DNA of 64,000 nt, taken from assembly GCA_003665825.1 (NCBI GenBank), contig QPFY01000014.1, forward strand, positions 744,001-808,000. The letters are read 5' to 3'. Both the position numbers and the translations under genes were made by a program. Below the pieces are notes generated by a model, which saw only the letters and a list, made by a program, of their open reading frames with translations, did not search any database and was not told where the DNA came from. Source of the DNA: Microbotryum silenes-acaulis. Lineage: Eukaryota > Basidiomycota > Microbotryomycetes > Microbotryales > Microbotryaceae. Each line of letters opens with the position of its first letter. The first letter of the stretch is position 1. Positions 11,070 to 22,345 of the stretch are shown piece after piece.

Positions 11070-14000
11070 TCAATTCTCCGGCGACATATCGGACCCCGTC
11101 AGCGGTCCCCGCTCCGCTACCCCTCCCGGACCTGCACCCGCCCCTTGATGACCCGGTGTGGTATCCGCCCCAGCGCCCTCGGACAAAGGCGAGAAGAAGT
11201 TATTCGGTAAATACGCCGCCCAATTCTCCGACATGTGCACCCCCATAGGGAACCCTTGAAACGCGCCTGCGTACGACCGGTCGGTCGATTCGAACATCCC
11301 TCGCGAGGTCGCGCCGCTACCGGATTGACCTTGTAACGGTTGGAGCGAGTTGGGGAGGTGGCTTAATTCGTTCGGCGTTTCAGTCGGGGAGAGAAACGAG
11401 TTCAGTCTGTAAGTTTTTAGGTAGTTATTTAAAAAAAATTAGTGCTATGTAGCGCTTGTGAAAGCCTCGTGATGAACACGTAGTCTGACTCACAAATCCT
11501 GGAAATTCGTCGTCGAGTTGGACCCCTCGGGCGAGCGGAACTGCGACATATCCAACATATGCCCCGAGGGGGACATGATATCGTACGTCTGGTGATGATG
11601 TTGACCGGTATGCATCGTGGCATGTTGCTGAAGCGTCTGACCCGTCGTCGCCTCGGCAGGTAAAGGGGCGGAAGAGGTCTGTGCCGTCGTCGAGGGTTGC
11701 GTTGATGCCACCCCAGCGTGCAAGTGGTCGAACAAGCCGTGCATGTCCTGCGTCATCATCGCGTCCGTCGTCGATGGAGTCGCGTTCGTAGCACTCGGAT
11801 GCAGCACGTCGAACGCGATCGTTTGCTGCGTCGTCTTCGGGATTGAAGGTGAAGCAAGCGGAGCACCGGACGACGTCGTACGAGATCCCCGACTCGCCGA
11901 ACTACTCTTCCTCCGAGGTTTAGGCACCATAGCCGCCGCGGCACCCGGTGTCCTTCCGATCGGTCGAGCAATGAATCGCGTCGGCGTTGCCGTCCCCGAA
12001 TCAGGCTGCGCCGGTCGCTTGGTCCCCCTCAGCGCCGCCTCGGCCTCATCCTGCATCATCGACAACTCGGCGCTGAGGTCGACTTCACTCAAGTCGACGA
12101 GCCCGTACAACAACTCCCATTGGCGGATTGCGCTACCCCAGATCAACTCCATCTCCTTCAACGCGTCCATGCACTGCGCGAGGTACATCTTAGCCGGTCG
12201 CGCGAGCGCCTCGTCGAACGAAGCGTTATAGACAAAGATGATGGCCGCGCTGAACAGGGGGTACGTCAAGAAGGGTGGACATTGACGTAGGGTAAAGGTC
12301 TTGCGGAAGACTTGGACGATGTTGGCAATTGCGATCGCCGAGGTCGAGCAGATCGAATGCGATGGGAAATTGCCGGGCGAGACCTCGCTGTTTTGTCCTG
12401 GGATGAAGGGTCGGTGGAGCAGGATCAAAGCCGAGTAGAACTGGAGGTGCAACGAGAGGACGTGCGGCGGCGGCACTCTCTTCGACGCGGGGCTGTAGAC
12501 GAGCTGTGGAGGGAGCGCCAGGTACCAACTCGCGAGTGACTGGTCGAGCAGACTGAGCAACGTCTCGGAACTTTGCCCGAGCACTCGGATGCGGATCGCG
12601 TAGATGTTGGCGATGATCTGAGCCGAAATGTGCGCAACAGATCAGTTTCGTGGGTCATCAACCCACAGTTCACGAGAACTCGCACTTACCCGATTGATAA
12701 CGACGGCCAATGCGCCGGCCGCACTGAAGCACGACATGGCATGGACTTTGGCCTGCGGATAAGCCCTAGTCGGCACCGCCTCGCTCTCCGGCGACTTGGG
12801 CGGGCAAGTCCATTCCGTACCATCCGGCCGCAAGGGTACGAATTGTTCATGCTCGTCGGGTTCGTCCTCGCTTGGGAAGGAGGTGTCGTAGTCGCGTTCG
12901 TGGATCGTCCCAGGCCGACCGATGTACGAAGCCGTGTACCGATCGAGGATGATGCAGCCCCACCAGACGCGTTTGCGGGTCTGTTTCTCTTCGTGCGAGA
13001 AGCGTTGGACGGGCAGGAACCATTTCTCGACGTCGCGGAAGAGACCCAGGTCTTGGGCCATCCGGATCGCTGAAAAACACAGAGTTGAATCAGTACTTGC
13101 CGCGCCAGAACATGCAGTCCAGTCCAACCGCAAACTCACCCATGCCAGTATACAACCAACTGGACGACATGGCCCCCGTCCCAATCTCGCGGTACGCCAA
13201 CAACAACAACGACTGCACCGTCACCAATCTGCTCGAGCCGTAATCGTAATCGAGCAACTTCTTGGCCCTCTCCAAGTACACATCCCCGGCTGTCCAGTAC
13301 TTGCCCTCTGTTCGATCACCGTCCAGATCAGAGTATCGAGCGGCGAGAGCGAACATGGAGAGCAAGAGGACGAGAGGGATTTTATTGATGCCGGTATTGT
13401 CTGGTCGAGTATCTGTTTCAGGATGGGACATGCGATGACGGTACCCTCGGAGGAACGAGACTTTGTACACGATCGGGAAGTGAGGATGCACGTAGGTCCA
13501 GTACAGGTCGAGGAGGTGCTGTTGTGCAGCCTTGTCCGGCAAGGCATCTTCGGCGATGTCGAGGCCGAGGATCTCGCGTTCGGTCTTGCGCACGCGGCCA
13601 TCAGCTGGGGGCCATACACCGGCCGAGGGGAAGGACCAGAAAAAGTCTGCACGGAGCACACGAGGAACAATGATGAGGATTCGTGTGCCCTAAGGCGCAG
13701 TAGCACCAAAGCGGGCGACTCACCCTTATACCTCGCACTCTTAGAAATCAAATACAACCCACTCGACCTCCCATGGTACCTCACCTCTGAATTCTCATTC
13801 AAACTCAGCTGCCCGACGACATCTGCCAATTCCGACATGTTCGACATGGCCTCCGACTCGCCCGGATTGGCCCCTCCCGAAGGACTCAGCTCGGCATCCG
13901 CGCTCAAGCTGTACGATGCTGTGCCCGTATGTCCAACTTGGCGCGTATTGAGATGACCTTGGTTCGTTTGCTGGCCGAAACCAAAAGCGAAGCTTTTGAG

Positions 14001-15733
14001 CTCGTCGACGTTGGCACCGACGAGGTTCGAGGTGCCGATCAGCGGGGATTGGTGGTTCAGACGACGACGTTGTCGAGGGGAAGAAGCGGCGCCGGCGGCA
14101 CCCGCTGCACCGGCGCTACCACCTTCGGTCAAGTGGGGCATGGGGATGGGGAGCGAAGCAGCGCTCGTGGAAAGGACCGGTCGCTGGCCCATGTCGATGC
14201 CGGCACCGAACGGGCCGGGCGATGCACCGTGGATGGAGCCGCTCTCCTCTGATTCGGCCTTGCTGCTCACCCGCGGCCCACCGAAGCCGGAAGGATCGAA
14301 TGCGAGCGACGTGCCGACTCCACCGCCCACGAGACCAGTCATGTTCGTCCCGAACGCGAGATCGTCGTCGTGGAACCACGAGGGTCGGTTGTTGAAATCG
14401 AGCCCAGGAGCCTGGGCGGCCGCGGTCGATGTCGAGGCGGGAAAGACAGCGGGTGCGGCTTCCTCGGCTCTCTTCCATGATTTACGTGGTTTCGCACCCG
14501 GTGGTGCGGTCGACGCAGCTTTGAGGTCGTTGGTCAAGACGTCGCGGGCTTCCTCGTCGCCTGAGAGAGAGCGCACGCGTGCATTCGTCAGCTCGCTCGG
14601 GGGACGCGACAGCTCCTGAAATCACGCGAGGTTCCACCCACGCACCTATGAGTTCGCCCAACAAAGTCTGTGCCCTCGGATCGTCGTTTTGCAACAATCC
14701 ACCCAGCAACGCCTCCATGCGATGCAGCCTCGACTCGATCGCCTCGATGTCTGTGGGTGTGCGCGCGCGCACGAGTCGGGGAGGGAGCGGAAGTCAGCTT
14801 TCAAGGCGCCTCCGTATAAGCACCTAAGTGACTACGTTGAAACCAATGTGACGCACATCCTTTGGGAGGACCCCTATCGGAATCAAATAAAACCCCTGAT
14901 CAGCTTCGCATCGCCAAGATGCGTATGCCCCAGCCGAGCCGCGGCTTGACCGTTCGATCGCGGGCAGGGAGGGACTTACCGCTTACGCGACGCGCCGTTG
15001 TAGGTGCATTCGATGCCGGCCTGGAGGCAGTTCTCGCACACGCCGACGGGATGGCCCGTCTCGGGGTCAATCGGTCGGGCGCACTTGCATTTCGATTTGC
15101 GGCAGCTGTGTGGGGTTCGCCGGGGACCGCGGAGTACGGGAGGGGGTCGGGTCGGTCGGTCGTTCGGTCGGTTGGTCGGTCGATTTCCATTTGTGGGGTT
15201 GATCAGGCCGGGGTAAAAGTGCGGGTGTACGGAGCGCGCGCACGGAGCAACAGGTTCGGTAGCACATGATAGAACGAGGGGAACAGTCAGCAAACTGTAA
15301 AGCATCCCAGATAGCCCAAACCGTTCTGTACTAACTTGTCACCTGGCGAAGCAAGAGAGACGCCGAGGGATCAGCCAAGCGCAATGACCGGTGAGCGGGC
15401 CACCACTCGGTCTCGTCCCGGACATGCCGCGGTCAAGGCGAACGTACAGGCTTTACTACTCCTCCTCTTGATGTCCTTCTCTTCCTCCGCAGCCAGAGCG
15501 AGCGCATCCTTCCTGCTCGTAATCGTGCCGCCGGTGCTCTTGGTGTTGCTGGTCGCGGGGGCTTTGCCTTTGCCCTTGAGCGACGACGATTTGCTGAGCC
15601 CGCTCCCGCTGGTAGACGCACCACCACCACTTGGGACAGTGGTGACCGCGTCTACTGCTGCTCCTCCTGTATCCGACATGTCGCTGTACGAATCACTCGC
15701 CTCGTCTTGGTCTGAATCTTGGAACGGCGACAT
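11070..15733 (-). CDS. Zn(II)2Cys6 fungal transcription factor, ten exons
   Basis: A binuclear zinc-cluster activator with a Fungal_trans middle domain. Exons: 15733-15448, 15342-15336, 15105-14980, 14873-14857, 14750-14646, 14560-13724, 13646-13140, 13069-12690, 12617-11494 and 11406-11070, giving 1,241 residues. The DNA-binding part reads RRSSKAC-DN-CRKSKCKC, then CENCLQAGIECTYNGASRKR-GPPKGY-IEAIESRLHRMEALLG, which is the XlnR-like linker and dimer helix. Two of these junctions depend on microexons of 7 and 17 bases; without them the first Cys pair and the GPPKGY linker are lost. The middle domain has YWTYVHPHFPIVYKVSFL and RVWWGCIILDRYTASYIGRP. The family is clear; the regulated pathway is unknown. 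An upstream in-frame ATG at 15793 is an alternative start, but it reads through a CA repeat. Confidence 0.88.
14857..14873 (-). other. 17-nt microexon of the zinc-cluster factor
   Basis: The 17 bases lie between a CGATAG acceptor and a GTGCGT donor. They encode Gly-Pro-Pro-Lys-Gly plus partial codons at both ends, completing RKRGPPKGYIEAIE. That linker follows the sixth zinc-cluster Cys in XlnR-like factors. The phase before (CG) and after (AC) it closes exactly. Confidence 0.75.
15336..15342 (-). other. 7-nt microexon of the zinc-cluster factor
   Basis: GTGACAA is flanked by a TTCGCCAG acceptor and a GTTAGT donor. It joins a T from exon 1 to a C from exon 3 and encodes the second half of Cys, then Asp and most of Asn. 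The result is the C-x2-C pair of the zinc cluster. Direct splicing of exon 1 (donor GTACGT at 15447) to exon 3 breaks the frame. Confidence 0.72.
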
Positions 15734-17073
15734 GATTGCACACACACACACCGTGTGAAAGTCGGATGCGTAAGAAAGGCTGGACCGTTGCAACGATGAT
15801 CTGTGCCAGGTGGGTGGAATTCGAAACCGGCCCGATCGTGTGGGACGGACAAGGACCGAGCCAAACGGGCGATGGCCGCAAAGCAGCCAGCGCCGCGCAC
15901 GCGCGTGAGGTCAAGAAACGTTCAACGTTTTTCAGGGCCGTTGCCCGAATCGTTAACGGATCGGATCCGAATTACAACTCCCTTATTGAAGAACAAGCTA
16001 GTAGTGGGGAAGGCGAAAATTAGGGGATAGGAGATCCCATCTCAACGTCGTCGACGGTGAATTTTCCTGCTCCGACACCGGTAATCGATGATCTAGTGGA
16101 ATACACCGAGGACATCGTACCTATTAGGCCGGCCCCCCTGAACAGCCAAATTGTCGACAAACCCCTCTTTCGACAGGGAATGCCGGGACTGGCACGGGAC
16201 CTTCTCGAGACCTCGGCAGTTTCATTTCTTCGGCCATGTAAGCGGGGCAGTTTGAGTCCCACGCTTGCTTTCCGTCGATCGAGGCCTGCGTTCGTAGAGG
16301 CTTCAAGACCAAGCCCCTGGCGGGAACTCTTGTCGGTTCCACCTCGCGGGCGAATTAGCTTAACGGCTCATTCTTGAAACCCACAAAGACTCGGCGATGA
16401 TTGAGAACAGTGCTCGGATACCCATCAAGCTTGGACCGACCAATCTAGGTAGTGGGCTGCGGTCAATAATGCTCCGCGCTTGGTGGCAAATCACCGCGGT
16501 CCCGCCGGTGACGCTTTTGCCGGCGCCTAATGGTAGTAGCTCCGGCACCTCTGGGGACTCGTGCAATGGTTCTTGGGAGGTCGTGAGGGTCGACATTAGG
16601 GGTTGGATTGAGCTAAAATGAGAGTGTCACACGCGCTTATGACTTGTAGTTGAAGTAGTGTCCCAAATCGCAAGGATCGCGGTTGCCAACTCCGCGCCAA
16701 AAAAAAAAACTCTGCTAAACGTGCCAGAAGGTGCCTAGATCATCTGCCTATCTCGTTGCTCAGACGTCGAAGCCATGTCGCTGAAAGGGTCTACTTCATT
16801 CAGAGATGAAGGACTTTACATCGAAAGAGGTTGTCCATCTAGTCCGTCGCTAGAAATCCCCTGCTACTTGTAAAACCTACGTCGCCTATACCAAACCTCG
16901 AATTCGGACCAGCCAATCTCTAATCCCGCCTTTGTACGCCCCGATCGAGCCCGAAACGACCGCTTCCGAAATCGCACGACCTCCCGCGCGTCCGCTTCAT
17001 TCCCCCTCCCCCAGGCTCCCGCCCCAAACACCCTAATAACGCACCCCGTCAACCCGAAAGCAATCCTATCGAA
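15734..17073. other. Divergent promoter region between zinc-cluster factor and COX9
   Basis: About 1.3 kb between two start codons that point away from each other. A short CA repeat lies at about 15738-15751. Open frames in 16020-16620 lack recognisable domains. I see no RNA gene. Confidence 0.5.
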
Positions 17074-17757
17074 ATGGCCGTTCCCGTTATCCAAGGCATG
17101 CTCAAGAAGCACGTGAGTAACTCTACACCCTTCCAATCACTATATAGAGGCTAAAAAAAGGGACTGACACCCGACACTTTACCTTCGTTTCCCGCCGCCC
17201 GCGTCCACCTATTCCATTCTCCGCTCGACCCGATTCGATAAAACGAGGGGTATTAGGCCCTCACCCATCTTTCTATTGCGATTGCTGGTGGTGTCGTTAC
17301 GGGTTACGCATGGTGGTCAGTCTCGTTTCGATATCCGCTTCGAAGGAGGTTCTACGGATGATTCCCCCGCTAGGCCGAGCCTTGACGCGATCACTTGTTA
17401 GGCGTACTCTGCCCCCCGAGGAACTATTGACTGATTCTCGAACTTCATATCTGGTTTCAATGGTATAGGTACACCTTTCATGTCCCCAAAGTCGCTCGTC
17501 GTGATGCATGGCAAGTACCTCCACACACACCCCAATCCCAAATCGACCACTTCGCTCCCCCGGGTTAGCAGCTTTGCAGCTGCGTCTTAAGTGTCCCCCG
17601 TCCAGCAGGAGCGGAGGAGATGATCACCCTTTAGCGCGAGGAGCACTTCACACGATGGATGAATGATCACGGGAAACTAATTCAGTGTGGGTTTGGGCGG
17701 TCTTTTAAATCAAATAGGTACTTGGAGCAACAAAAGTTGAAGGAGGCCTCCGCATAA
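17074..17757 (+). CDS. COX9: Cytochrome c oxidase subunit VIIa (Cox9)
   Basis: A small inner-membrane subunit of respiratory complex IV. Four exons (17074-17112, 17257-17315, 17469-17510, 17718-17757) give 59 residues, the same length as yeast Cox9. The protein starts MAVPVIQGMLKKH. A single membrane helix (THLSIAIAGGVVTGYAWW) is followed by YTFHVPKVARRDAWYLEQQ, matching the fungal Cox9 layout of a short matrix end, one helix and a charged tail. The third intron (17511-17717) uses a GC donor (TG|GCAAGT). The alternative GT four bases further on leaves the wrong phase, so the GC site is required. It would be missed by gene finders that need long exons. Confidence 0.85.
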
Positions 17758-18033
17758 ATTGAGAAGATGGAGGAAACGGGTCCGGTACAGAAGCGCATTC
17801 CTGATTAGGCCGTCGATGTTTAGGAGGATAGGGCAGGGAGCGGGAGGAGATTTGAATTCGTTTGGATGATGGGGTGCAAGGAATTTGTTTATTCAAAATA
17901 TCTCATGAGGCTCGGTACGGAGAGGCAGAGAGCCGAGACAGACTGAACAGGAAAGGGGACGGATTTGGGAGCCCACCGCGAGCAGCTATTCTCACAGAGA
18001 ACGAAAACAAAGTATGCATTCTAGCGGTCCGGA

Positions 18034-19561
18034 TTACATCATCCCCCCCAGTCGACATTTCGGCATCCTAAAGGGCCCTACATCCCCCCAATACTTCTTC
18101 CCCTCCCTCGTCGCTTCCCATACACCTTCCCCGATACCCACCTCCACTTCCTCCCACTGGGTATCCAAGCCAATCTCCTTGAGATGAATCTCACTCACTT
18201 CCGTATAAACGTCGTAGAAAGATCGGGAGGTAGCTCCTAGACCGTGGAAGAAGGAGAAACGAGAAGAGGGATCGCGTAACCAATCGGGGAGGACGTCGAA
18301 GAATTGGTGCAGGTCCGAGTAGTGTTCGGAATAGGTGTCAAAGTAGATCACGTCAAAGGCGAGGTAAGGTTCGGTTTCCTCCGCTATGGCGAATTGGTAT
18401 TGTTGCCAGGTGCCGTGGAAGAAGCGGACGTTGGGTTTGGTAAACCAACCTTGGGAAGAGGCAAAGGCTAAGACGTCGGGGTGCGGTTCGATGATGAGGT
18501 GTGTGGTGGGGCGATAGGTTTGGAGATAGGTGTCGATCTGGTGAAGGATATAAGGCATCAATTGGTCTGACCCGTTGCGGGTCGTCTTCAGCGATCACTT
18601 ACAATCCCTAACCCAAACCCAACATTCAGCACCACCAATTCCTCTTCCTCTTCCACCTCCAGCGCTCTCTCCTTCCCCTCCCCGCCGGACCCCTGCCTGC
18701 GATGCTCAAACGGCTCACACAACCATTCGGCCGTCCTCTTCATGATGGGTTCCTCCCATCCCATCATGACCCCATTCCCTTCCTCGTCCAATGCGACGGC
18801 TTGACCTTTGGAATCATGGGTGAATTCGAGACGAGATGAGAGGAAAGTCACGTTATCCGAGGCGGTCGATTTCTTAACGGGGTTCACAAAAAGTGTTGAA
18901 TCGTCTATTGGCAGATTCTCGTCTTGATTTTCGTTGGGAGCAATCTCGGATGCGGGTGATTCGATATTGTTTAGAGTCATTAGAGATTTCAATAGTTCGG
19001 CTCGGACTCCTTCGGCTAGTAGGACTTGGTAAGCTTCGGCGTTGTTCATCGAGTAGGCGATATCACCCGCGGTCTATAAGTGGAGGAGTAGGGGTCAGAT
19101 TCGTCTGCAAAGTTCGTCTGCTCTTATCTGGAAGTGAGTCGACTCACGAAGCCGAGATGATCGACCATATTCCACACCGCGTTACTTTTCCTCAGCAAGA
19201 ACGTACACAACTCTGCCTGACCCGAAGCTAGTACACAAGCGCAGGAAGAAGCGGCCGAGGTTTTTTGAGTCGCCGACTCCACCTGTTTATAGGAACTCGA
19301 CCCTTGATTGAACTCACCGGCGGCAGCGTGTAGGGCGGTCCAACCTTGTCGATCCTGTACCCAACTATGCACCTGACTTTGCTCGACTAAAAGTTTGATA
19401 CGCTGCAGATCGTCGGAGGAAACGATGTCCAAGCAGGCGGTGATGAGCGCTTCGGCATCGTGTTGGTCTTGAGGGGTGAAATCCATATCCGTGGAGGAGG
19501 AGAGGAGGGAGAACGATCCTGGGATCGGAGTTGAGCTTTTTGCACGGTTTTTGAGGGGCAT
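18034..19561 (-). CDS. RMT2: Protein arginine N-methyltransferase 2 (Rmt2) with ankyrin N-terminus
   Basis: Rmt2 methylates the delta nitrogen of an arginine in ribosomal protein L12 in yeast. Three exons (19561-19148, 19073-18603, 18537-18034) give 462 residues. The N-terminal part carries ankyrin-like repeats (GWTALHAAAGEFN, LLRKSNAVWNMVDHLGFTAGDIA). The SAM-binding methyltransferase core begins VVLNVGFGLGIIDTYLQ, then HLIIEPHPDVL, VRFFHGTWQQ and FDVIYFDTYSEHYSDLHQFF, then FSFFHGLGA. This order and the NVGFGLGIID/EPHPDV pair are typical of Rmt2 and of its guanidinoacetate-methyltransferase relatives. It is divergent from PRP4, sharing about 0.8 kb of upstream sequence. Confidence 0.93.
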
Positions 19562-20368
19562 TCTTAAGGGGGCGAATCAAGGGCGACGGGATGGGTGGAA
19601 AGAGTCGAGAGATGTGGGAAGTAGAGGTGCAACGGCTGCGATGGGTCGGTCGTCGATCGTCAATGACTAATTGCCACTTGCTCGATCAGTGCCAAGTTGC
19701 GTCCGGTGTATACATTTTCAGAGGAGGCCAACTTGCGCTGCGTTTAAGGTCGACAGAAAAAGCAGGTCCGCACATGATTTTGCTAAAATGCTGGGATGCC
19801 CCCACGTTCCGACAAAATGAAACGCCGAGCCTGAGGAAGAATGACTTTTGAAGTCTCTCCCGCGGCGGCGACACGGGCTCAGCTCGACCGCGCTGGTAAT
19901 AGTAGCTGGTAGTAGCTGGTATCAGTAGCTGGTAGTGCGCCAATAGTAAGAGTACGGCGCTGGCCTGCTGGCGCCGAACTGTGAGCGCGTATCTTGTTCG
20001 TGTGGTGTTTTGCGCTCGAGACGGGTTGGACCGAGCCAAGCGACCACTCTGAACCCCAAGCACGAACGACAAGCACCACGCTTAACTTGTGTCGACCCGG
20101 GAGATTGTCCGCTTACGTGACCGCGTTCAACCACCTCACCTCTGCTCGCCCGCCGTCTCCGTCTCTTCGCTCGGGTGATCGTCCGCCCGCTCTGCTTCTG
20201 CCCCACCGCTATTCAACCGGGGCAACATCCTTTTGACCCGTCGTCGACCCAAGCATAGCTCACCAAGCAAGCCTCCAACCCTGCCTACAACCCCTTGACC
20301 GAACCTCACGCCCGACCCACCATTCCCTCTTTCCCTCTTTCCCCCCCTCCTCCTCCCCCCCTCGCACC
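19562..20368. other. Bidirectional upstream region of RMT2 and PRP4
   Basis: About 0.8 kb between divergent start codons. A short imperfect repeat of the unit agtagctggt lies at 19903-19935. The 100 bases before PRP4 are pyrimidine-rich, as in many fungal 5' leaders. No gene seen. Confidence 0.55.
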
Positions 20369-22255
20369 ATGTCCAACTCCAATACGAACCCCACTCCAAA
20401 CGACCTCGATTTCGACACGCTCGAATCGATCCCCTTTAACCTATCGGACGTGAACGAATCCCATCCCGAAACCGCTCTACTTCTCGCCGAACTAGATCGT
20501 AAGAAATCGAATCGATCACTTTACGTACCCACGAACGATGTAGAGGTTAGGAATAAGTTGAGATTGGTAGGCGAACCTGTTAGTTTGTTTGGGGAGAGAC
20601 CGGAGGATAGGAGGGATCGGTTGAGGGAGGTTTTGGGGAGGATTAGGGAGGAGGAGAAGAGGAGGAGGAGGGAGAGGAGGGGTAGTTTGGCTGCGAGTAG
20701 TGGTGAGAGCAGCGACGACGAGGAGAGAGAGGGTAGTCAGGACGGTGAGGAGCACGAGGAGGAGGAAGAGTTTTATACCGAGGGGTCGATCGAGTTGAAA
20801 GAGGCGAGGAGGAGGATCGCGCAATATTCCTTGCCGAGGTCCGTCCGTCGAACTGAACGAGACTCTTAGATCACGGGGAGGGGGGGGGACTGACTCTTCG
20901 TCGTACGCTTTCCCAAAAACAGAGCCCAATCGCGCATCCAAGCTCAACGTCTCGAAGCGAACGTCAAATTAGGCCGACTGATGGACGTCCGACGCGCCGT
21001 CTTTGGCCAACTCAAACAATTCACCAACCTCGGTTCACAAATCGGCGATACCCGACCTCTGGGGCCGCTCAAGTTTTCTCCCGATGGCACGATCCTGTTG
21101 ACGAGTAGTTGGACGGGAACGGCTAAATTGTGGAGCGTTCCGAGTTGTAAAGAGCTCCGGACGTTGAAAGGTGCGTTCCGTTCGGACCGCGGCGACGAGG
21201 CAGAACTGGCAAGCGGAAAGCTGACGCTCCTTTCTCGGGCCTACGGCAAAAATCTCACAGCCCACAAGGAACGGATAGGTGGCGTCGCTTGGCATCCGAA
21301 TGCGACAATTGGGCAATCGACCGCGAGTGTGAATTTCGCGACCAGTGGCGCGGACAAGGAGATCAAATTGTGGAATTTGGAGAAGTGAGCGCAGCGCTCT
21401 CCCGTCTCGCTACGCTTTCCCGAAACTAATCCCGTGTCTGCCCCCCTCTCTCATCAACTCCACAGCACCGATTTCCTCGCCACTTTAACTGGACACTCTG
21501 CACGCGTATCCCGCATCGCGTTTCACCCTTCAGGCGAATACCTAGGATCCGCCTCTTACGACGGTACCTTTCGCCTCTGGTCCGTCGAAACCTCGACCGA
21601 ACTCTTACTCCAAGAAGGTCATTCCAAAGAAGTCTATTCCCTCGCTTTCCAACCCGACGGTTCTCTAGCTTGTACAGGTGGTCTAGACGCCATTGGTCGA
21701 GTATGGGATTTACGTTCGGGAAGATCAGCGATGGTATTGGATGGTCACGTTAAGGACGTTTTGAGTATGGACTTTGCGCCGAATGGACATCAAATCGTTA
21801 GTGGATCAAATGATGATACGATTAGGGTATGGGATTTGAGGGCACTCAAGAGTGTGTATACGATACCAGCGCATAAATCGGCCGTTGCCGAGGTAGCGTT
21901 CTTCAAAAGTGGTGCGAGTCAGGCGGGGGAAAGAAAGATTATCCCGAGGGGGTTCAAAACTTTGGGCGCGTTCGATTGGGAAGATGAGGCGAATAAGGAC
22001 GTCAAGGGTCCAAATGAAGGCGAACAGGATATAGCGGATGTTCCTTTGAATGGGTTGTACCTCGTTTCGGGAGGTTACGATGGCACGGTCAAAATTTGGA
22101 GTGCGGACGATTGGCAGTTGGTTAAAACTTTGACCGCGGATTCGGAGGGTAAAGTTATGGGCGTTGATGTTAGTCCCGATGCGAGATTCATCGCTTCGAG
22201 TGAATACTCGAGGACTTTCAAACTTTGGTCAACGCCCGAGGTCGATTTGGCTTAG
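20369..22255 (+). CDS. PRP4: U4/U6 snRNP protein Prp4 (PRPF4), WD40
   Basis: A spliceosome component that holds the U4/U6 di-snRNP and tri-snRNP together. Exons 20369-20838, 20923-21170, 21261-21384 and 21466-22255 give 543 residues. The SFM motif (LYVPTNDVEVRNKLR, LVGEPVSLFGE) and the helix with YTEGSIELKEARRRIAQYSLPR precede the C-terminal WD40 propeller. That propeller carries repeats such as LTGHSARVSRIAFHPSG, EGHSKEVYSLAFQPDGSL and GGLDAIGRVWDLRSG. The intron at 21171-21260 is exactly 90 bases with no in-frame stop, so retention would add 30 residues inside the propeller. A GTGCGT donor, an AGCTGACG branch-like site and a CACAG acceptor support removal, which restores a normal repeat (LRTLKAHKERIGGVAWHP). 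Confidence 0.94.
21171..21260 (+). other. In-frame 90-nt intron of PRP4 (exitron-like)
   Basis: Open in the coding frame and divisible by three, yet with donor, branch and acceptor signals. Automated annotation may keep it as coding. Removing it gives the spacing expected between the first two WD40 repeats. Confidence 0.7.
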
Positions 22256-22345
22256 GGTTTGATGAAGTGACAAAAAAATGAAGCAGTGGGAACTTTTTTC
22301 GTATATCATTCCTCAGCTCAATCCCTACATCTTCGCCCTCAGACT

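Noticed and set aside
12573..14619. Plus-strand frames of 166 to 344 aa across the zinc-cluster factor
   Set aside because: Antisense shadows; the minus-strand frame has domains and phased introns.
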